Shown here in pieces: positions 59,826 to 64,000 of a stretch of 64,000 nt of DNA. Both the position numbers and the translations under genes were made by a program. This DNA is from Oscillospiraceae bacterium. Its GTDB lineage: Bacteria > Bacillota > Clostridia > Oscillospirales > Ruminococcaceae. The notes under the pieces are model-generated. The model saw only the letters and a program-made list of their open reading frames with translations, was not told where the DNA came from and ran no database searches. Location of the stretch: the NCBI GenBank assembly GCA_017405465.1, contig JAFRAJ010000016.1, forward strand, positions 1 through 64,000, written 5' to 3'. Each line of letters begins with the position of its first letter. The first letter of the stretch is position 1.

Positions 59826-59859
59826 AAAACGGGCAGCAGTTCGTTCCAAACTGCTGCCC
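59826..59859 (-). terminator. Terminator of the triple-repeat lipoprotein gene
   Basis: GGGCAGCAGT (59831-59840) pairs with ACTGCTGCCC (59850-59859); on the leftward transcript GTTTTCTTTC follows. Confidence 0.75.
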
Positions 59860-59877
59860 TCGACGTATGAAAACTGG

Positions 59878-61194
59878 TTAACCGAGCATGTCGTCTGTCA
59901 GATGCTGAGGATCCTCGCATTTGTACACGAATTCACGAACTGTACCGTCAAGGAAGAAGTCAGTCATCTTGATCATCTTTGAATAGATCGCAGAGTAATC
60001 GACCATGATGAGCATGCTCTTCTTTGGATCAGAGATGTCGATATTGATCCAGTATGTGTGATCGGATGTGCGGTCTTCGAAACTGGTAGCGGTTCCGCCT
60101 GTTCCGCCGCCGGAGAAGGGAACGCCGAGTTCTACTCTGCGCTCACCGGAAGTCGTAACGTAGAAGTATGCGAAGAGCGCCTGCTTTCCTTCCGGAGCAC
60201 TCACCCAGCAGCCACTGAGCTGATTCCAGGCAGTCGCTATATCTACACCGTAGAAGGAGTCCCAGTCAAAATCATCCCAGCTGCTGGAAGCATATCTCCA
60301 TCTGACATAGTCACCGTTTCCGGCATACAGCGTGAAGCTGATCTTTCCGTTGGCCATGTCGTCTAGTTTGAGTTTAAGTTCAGCATAGAAAGCATCATAT
60401 CCGGAGTCCATCTCGGTCTCGGGCCTTGCCGGAACATAGAGGATCATATTGTAGACACCGTTTTCTTCAGTGATCTGGGTAATGGAACCGGAGACGCTGT
60501 ACCCGCTCGCGGGAATGCCCTGCTCTATGCAGAACTGGCCGTCTACCTTTCTGAAAACAGTGAAGAATATCTCATCAGAGGCATCGTCCAGAAGCCATAT
60601 TCCGCCAAGCTGACTCCACAGTTTTTCAGCGAGTTCCTCGTTCAAACCCTGTATAGGCTCACTTCCGGCGCGAAGTGCGTCGAAGTTGTAATTTTCTGTA
60701 TCGGAACTGAACAGAGTGAACGGAACAACCGAACCGTCTTTAGCATGATCATTCGCAGTGATCATATAGCTGTTAAGATTGGTAGTATCCACAGTAATAT
60801 CGAGATCGTATGCTTCATGCCCAGAATACTCTTCTGTAGAAGGCACGGCGGGAACACCTACAGTGATGGAATATACATTGCCGTCTTTGGATATCTTTTT
60901 GATCGGACCGCCGAAAGCAAATTCTGACCAAGGGATACCTGCGGTGTAGCATACTTTACCGTCGCTTTTTGAGAAGATCAGGAATGAGTAGTCATCTGTG
61001 ACGTTATAGTGAGACACCCATACTCCTTTGACTTCATTGAAGAATTTCTCCAGAAGGGCTGTATCCAGAACGTCGCTGTTGCCGGGATCAACAGGCGGAT
61101 CTACCGGAGCAGGGTCTTCGTTCTTGGATGGACCGCAGGAGCAGAGCATCAGCAGCAGTACGAGCATCATCAGTATGGAGATAAAACGTTTCAT
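59878..61194 (-). CDS. Lipoprotein with three internal repeats, function unknown
   Basis: 438 residues. The lipoprotein signal is 'FISILMMLVLLLMLCSCGPS', with a proline-rich linker after it. The mature part has three related units of about 125-145 residues. Each begins with a tryptophan motif ('GVWVSHYNV', 'GGIWLLDDAS', 'GCWVSAPEG'), then a strand with an aromatic pair and a 'GIPWSE', 'GIPASG' or 'GVPFSG' turn. This is a duplicated all-beta domain outside the cell. The ATG at 61194 has GGGAGG nine bases upstream. No family recognised. Confidence 0.7.
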   Translation of the reverse strand: MKRFISILMMLVLLLMLCSCGPSKNEDPAPVDPPVDPGNSDVLDTALLEKFFNEVKGVWVSHYNVTDDYSFLIFSKSDGKVCYTAGIPWSEFAFGGPIKKISKDGNVYSITVGVPAVPSTEEYSGHEAYDLDITVDTTNLNSYMITANDHAKDGSVVPFTLFSSDTENYNFDALRAGSEPIQGLNEELAEKLWSQLGGIWLLDDASDEIFFTVFRKVDGQFCIEQGIPASGYSVSGSITQITEENGVYNMILYVPARPETEMDSGYDAFYAELKLKLDDMANGKISFTLYAGNGDYVRWRYASSSWDDFDWDSFYGVDIATAWNQLSGCWVSAPEGKQALFAYFYVTTSGERRVELGVPFSGGGTGGTATSFEDRTSDHTYWINIDISDPKKSMLIMVDYSAIYSKMIKMTDFFLDGTVREFVYKCEDPQHLTDDMLG

Positions 61195-61347
61195 ATGGTA
61201 AAACCTCCCGTTCGGTGATTCTTTTCCTTGTAAATGATCAGGGTAAAACACACTCGGATCTGATGTGAGATCCCTATATAAACTATTATATAGATAGGAA
61301 TGCAGAAAAAACAATTAACACACGGTTACAGCGTACTGCATGCTCCC

Positions 61348-61375
61348 TTGACATCGAAACATATTGGGATAAAAT
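61348..61375 (+). promoter_or_regulatory. Sigma-A-type promoter of guaB
   Basis: TTGACA (61348-61353) and TAAAAT (61370-61375) with a 16-bp spacer; the start codon is 46 bp downstream. Confidence 0.7.
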
Positions 61376-61420
61376 ATATGAAACATTTACAACAGATGAT
61401 GTTCAAAACAGGAGGGGAAA

Positions 61421-62932
61421 ATGGCTTATTTTTACGATGAACCTTGTCGTACGTTCAGCGAATACCTTCTAATACCCGGATACACTTCATCAAAATGCAT
61501 ACCGGACAATGTCAGTCTCAGGACACCTCTGGTGCGTTTCAAAAAAGGAGAGGAAGCTCCGATAAGCATCAATATCCCGTTGGTCTCCGCTATCATGCAG
61601 TCAGTATCAGGAGACAGGCTTGCCATAGCTCTCGCTAAAGAAGGGGGAATCTCGTTCATATACGGATCCCAGTCTATCGAGAGCGAAGCTGCGATGGTAG
61701 CGAAAGTCAAGGCATATAAAGCCGGTTTCGTATCAAGTGACAGCAACCTGAGACCCGAAGATACTCTCGCAGACGTTCTCCAGATGACAGCGGATACAGG
61801 ACATCACACGATCGCCATCACTGAGGACGGAACTCCTAACGGAAAGCTCTGCGGGCTTGTGACCAGCAGGGACTACAGGATATCCAGGATGGAGACTGAT
61901 ACTCCGATCTCGCAGTTCATGACTCCGTTCAAGGATCTGATTGTCGCTCATGACGGCATCACTCTTAAGGAAGCCAACGATATGATCTGGGACCACAAGC
62001 TGAACGCGCTCCCGATCATCGACGAAGAAGATAGGCTGCGTTATCTAGTTTTCCGCAAAGACTACGACGCACACAAATCCAATCCCCTTGAGTTGCTGGA
62101 TGATCAGAAGAGATACATGGTTGGAGCAGGGATAAACACAAGAGACTATGCGGAGCGTGTGCCTGCTCTCGTCGAAGCAGGAGCAGACGTTCTTTGCATA
62201 GACTCATCGGAAGGATACTCTGAATGGCAGAAACTCACGCTTGATTTCATAAGAGAGAAATACGGAAACACCGTCAAGGTCGGAGCCGGAAATGTTGTGG
62301 ACAGGGACGGGTTCCTGTTCCTGGCTGAAGCCGGAGCGGACTTCGTCAAAGTCGGAATAGGCGGAGGTTCTATCTGCATCACAAGAGAGCAGAAAGGTAT
62401 CGGAAGAGGACAGGCTACAGCAGTCATAGAAGTCTGCAAGGCAAGAGACGAGTACTATGAACGCACTGGCATCTATGTTCCTGTATGCTCCGACGGAGGA
62501 ATCGTCCAGGACTATCATATGACGCTGGCGTTGGCTATGGGAGCGGACTTCATCATGCTGGGACGCTATTTTGCCAGATTTGACGAGAGCCCGACTGAGC
62601 GTGTAAGTATCGGCGGAAGATATTACAAAGAATACTGGGGAGAGGGCTCTAACAGGGCAAGGAACTGGCAGCGTTATGACATGGGAGGAAAGAGAGACCT
62701 TTCTTTTGAGGAGGGGGTCGACAGCTATGTTCCTTATGCGGGACCGCTGCATGACAACGTCGTTTCCTCGCTTGGAAAAGTCAGATCGACAATGTGCAAC
62801 TGCGGCGCTTTGGACATCAAGGAACTGCAGCGTACCGCCAAGATCACGCTCGTCTCAGCGACGAGTATCGTAGAGGGCGGAGCGCACGACGTCATCAAAA
62901 AAGACCAGCTCTCGTCCATAATGGGAACCTGA
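61421..62932 (+). CDS. guaB: IMP dehydrogenase, divergent Tritrichomonas-like type
   Basis: 503 residues. It oxidises IMP to XMP, the committed step of GMP synthesis. The barrel is interrupted by two CBS domains (about 100-220). The catalytic cysteine loop is '[20 protein letters not shown]', the IMP site '[20 protein letters not shown]' and the mobile flap '[13 protein letters not shown]' with the Arg-Tyr pair. The cysteine loop and flap differ from the common bacterial 'GSICTTR...GVPQ' pattern and recall the IMPDH of the protist Tritrichomonas foetus. Own promoter; AGGAGGGG precedes the ATG. Confidence 0.93.
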   Translation: MAYFYDEPCRTFSEYLLIPGYTSSKCIPDNVSLRTPLVRFKKGEEAPISINIPLVSAIMQSVSGDRLAIALAKEGGISFIYGSQSIESEAAMVAKVKAYKAGFVSSDSNLRPEDTLADVLQMTADTGHHTIAITEDGTPNGKLCGLVTSRDYRISRMETDTPISQFMTPFKDLIVAHDGITLKEANDMIWDHKLNALPIIDEEDRLRYLVFRKDYDAHKSNPLELLDDQKRYMVGAGINTRDYAERVPALVEAGADVLCIDSSEGYSEWQKLTLDFIREKYGNTVKVGAGNVVDRDGFLFLAEAGADFVKVGIGGGSICITREQKGIGRGQATAVIEVCKARDEYYERTGIYVPVCSDGGIVQDYHMTLALAMGADFIMLGRYFARFDESPTERVSIGGRYYKEYWGEGSNRARNWQRYDMGGKRDLSFEEGVDSYVPYAGPLHDNVVSSLGKVRSTMCNCGALDIKELQRTAKITLVSATSIVEGGAHDVIKKDQLSSIMGT

Positions 62933-62948
62933 TATATAAGAAAAAGAG

Positions 62949-62985
62949 AACTCCGGAGCACAGAATGATACGCTCCGGAGTTTTA
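62949..62985. terminator. Terminator between guaB and the HAD gene
   Basis: AACTCCGGAGC (62949-62959) pairs perfectly with GCTCCGGAGTT (62972-62982), followed by TTAAAA; on the other strand CTCTTTTT follows. It serves both convergent genes. Confidence 0.85.
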
Positions 62986-62995
62986 AAATGCTTTT

Positions 62996-63655
62996 TTAGT
63001 CGCGGTTTTTCTCAAGCCAATCGATCACTTCATTCATGTCAGCGCAAACCGCGCTGCAGAGCCCCTCGACTTCTGCAGAAGGCCTTTTGAGATCGGGAAT
63101 GCAGATAGGTATCATTCCTGCGGCGTGAGCAGCACGCAGGCCGTTTTCGGAATCCTCAAGGACGACGCACTCTCCAGGTTCACAACCGAGAAGTTCTGCC
63201 GCTTTCAGGAAGAGATCGGGAGCAGGTTTTCCGTGCTGCACTAGCTTGCTGTGCGATACTGCATCCATCCGGTGAAAGATCCCGTTAGCTCCAAGAAGCG
63301 TTTCTATCCAGTAGAGACTGTTGGATGATGCGACTGCTTTTCTTATGCCTTTCTCATCGCAGTAGTCCAGTAGCTCCACTGCTCCTCTTTTAAGAGGAAC
63401 ACCTCCGGCAGGAGCGATCTCTTCATACTGGGCGTCCCATTCTTCAAAGACATCCTTGTACGGATCGAGACCGGGAAATCTCTCATAAATGAACTCAGCT
63501 GTATTTTTCTCGGTCATTCCGATAAGCTGACAGTAAGTGTCCATTGTCAGGTCGTAGCCGTGGCGTTGGAAGATATCCTGCCAGATCTCGAAAGTGACCC
63601 TTTCTGAATCCACAAGAAGTCCGTCGTTATCAAAAAGTATAGCGGTGATCTTCAT
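62996..63655 (-). CDS. HAD-family phosphatase/phosphomutase (beta-PGM type)
   Basis: 219 residues. Motif I is 'ILFDNDGLLVDSE', where the second aspartate of DxD is retained (D-N-D); motif II 'AVASSNSLYWIE', the lysine in 'HGKPAPDLFLKAAE', motif IV 'VVLEDSENGLRAAHAAG'. A helical cap lies at about 16-85. It resembles beta-phosphoglucomutase and related sugar phosphatases. Start ATG with only a weak ribosome site. The substrate is not evident. Confidence 0.87.
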   Translation of the reverse strand: MKITAILFDNDGLLVDSERVTFEIWQDIFQRHGYDLTMDTYCQLIGMTEKNTAEFIYERFPGLDPYKDVFEEWDAQYEEIAPAGGVPLKRGAVELLDYCDEKGIRKAVASSNSLYWIETLLGANGIFHRMDAVSHSKLVQHGKPAPDLFLKAAELLGCEPGECVVLEDSENGLRAAHAAGMIPICIPDLKRPSAEVEGLCSAVCADMNEVIDWLEKNRD

Positions 63656-63701
63656 TTTTCAGGTGACTGTTATTGGGTAAAAAGGGACTGATCTAGAAGG
63701 A

Positions 63702-64000
63702 TCAGTCCTCGTCTTTTTTGGCGATGCGGATAAGGCGCACGATCACTGGGCTGAGAACTATGTTGAAAAGCACCTCAAAGATGAAGTTGCCTCCGACGAG
63801 TCCGAAGATCATATATCTTCCGACACTGTCAAACCCAAGTGCTTCGCCCCATGCGGCGATGGTATCCATAAAGAAAAGCTTGCAGCCCAGAAGGAACACA
63901 CCGGTGTTCACAACAGGGCAGATAAGAGCTGCGCATATAGCTGCGACCCATACGTTGCTGTTCTTTAGCATTGAGTAGACGACGCCCGCAATGAAACCGG
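63702..64000 (-). CDS. ECF transporter S component, truncated by the window edge
   Basis: C-terminal 98 residues of a membrane protein. The frame is open upstream past 'AGVVYSMLKNSNVW' to the window edge, so the true start lies outside. Three membrane segments are visible, with 'AALICPVVNTGVFLLGCKLFF' (in parts) and 'NFIFEVLFNIVLSPVIVRLI' (in parts) typical of ECF S components of uncertain substrate. It ends 46 bp before the HAD gene and may be co-transcribed with it. Confidence 0.75.
   Translation of the reverse strand, partial: GFIAGVVYSMLKNSNVWVAAICAALICPVVNTGVFLLGCKLFFMDTIAAWGEALGFDSVGRYMIFGLVGGNFIFEVLFNIVLSPVIVRLIRIAKKDED

Larger units (their letters stand above)
59419..59877 (-). promoter_or_regulatory. 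Leader and upstream region of the nucleoside transporter operon
   Basis: This 459-bp gap holds no credible gene. Just upstream of the binding-protein gene the leftward transcript can fold several hairpins, including CCGCAACTGCGG near 59470-59481 and the terminator at 59524-59551. Two related strings (TTTTGCACAAAA and ATGCACAAAAGAGC on the minus strand, near 59715-59745) may be regulator sites. The terminator of the neighbouring lipoprotein gene is at 59826-59859. Confidence 0.45.

Overview
The window looks like chromosomal DNA of an anaerobic, low-to-medium-GC Bacillota, most likely a Clostridia relative from a gut or rumen habitat. The evidence is the gene families (DUF4364, DUF951, DUF1385, an M18 peptidase, PepV, and a two-gene SufC/SufB iron-sulfur system of the kind found in strict anaerobes), frequent TTG and GTG starts behind strong GGAGG sites, and consensus sigma-A promoters. 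No rRNA operon or CRISPR array is present. Two tRNAs are present, Ala(CGC) and Leu(CAG).

Layout. 1-136 is the 3' end (domains V and VI) of a group II intron cut by the window edge. 181-3452 holds a DUF3592 protein, two HAD hydrolases and a DeoR-type regulator. 1915-12436 is an L-ascorbate utilisation locus. Leftward are PTS IIA, IIC and IIB, a HAD protein and the regulator; rightward are ulaG, an uncharacterised beta-propeller-like protein, ulaE, ulaF, an HPr without the regulatory serine, and Enzyme I. The decarboxylase UlaD, needed between UlaG and UlaE, is not in the locus. An IS3-family element (12471-14191) has landed in the loop of the ptsI terminator.

14235-28218 is mostly housekeeping: DUF4364, DUF951-prfA-sua5-coaE (the last reading in frame into an M18 aminopeptidase), a TPP-riboswitch-controlled thiT, a compact leftward operon (lipoprotein, response regulator, histidine kinase, DUF1385, prmC), and the minimal SufC/SufB pair. 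tRNA-Ala, a DUF2284 protein and a GH51 arabinofuranosidase follow.

30900-42252 is the accessory region, starting at tRNA-Leu(CAG). It holds a degenerate 58-60 bp tandem array of small hairpins. After it comes an AT-richer set of genes: an XRE regulator, a broken restriction-endonuclease-like gene, a TcmP-type methyltransferase-like protein with its three-cysteine partner, a zinc-ribbon protein and a decayed fragment. A ricin-type lectin domain protein, two small proteins and a three-gene cluster matching the Shango anti-phage system (TerB-like protein, ATPase, Lhr-type helicase) complete it.

42327-64000 returns to core functions: acyl-CoA synthetase, GH25 lysozyme, rpsF-ssb-rpsR, divergent gltX and trpS, a NusG-domain-II protein, pepV, glpK, a methyltransferase, an esterase, a BMP-type nucleoside ABC transporter operon with an attenuator-like leader, a lipoprotein with three internal repeats, an unusual guaB resembling the protist Tritrichomonas IMPDH, a HAD phosphatase, and a truncated ECF transporter S component at the right edge.
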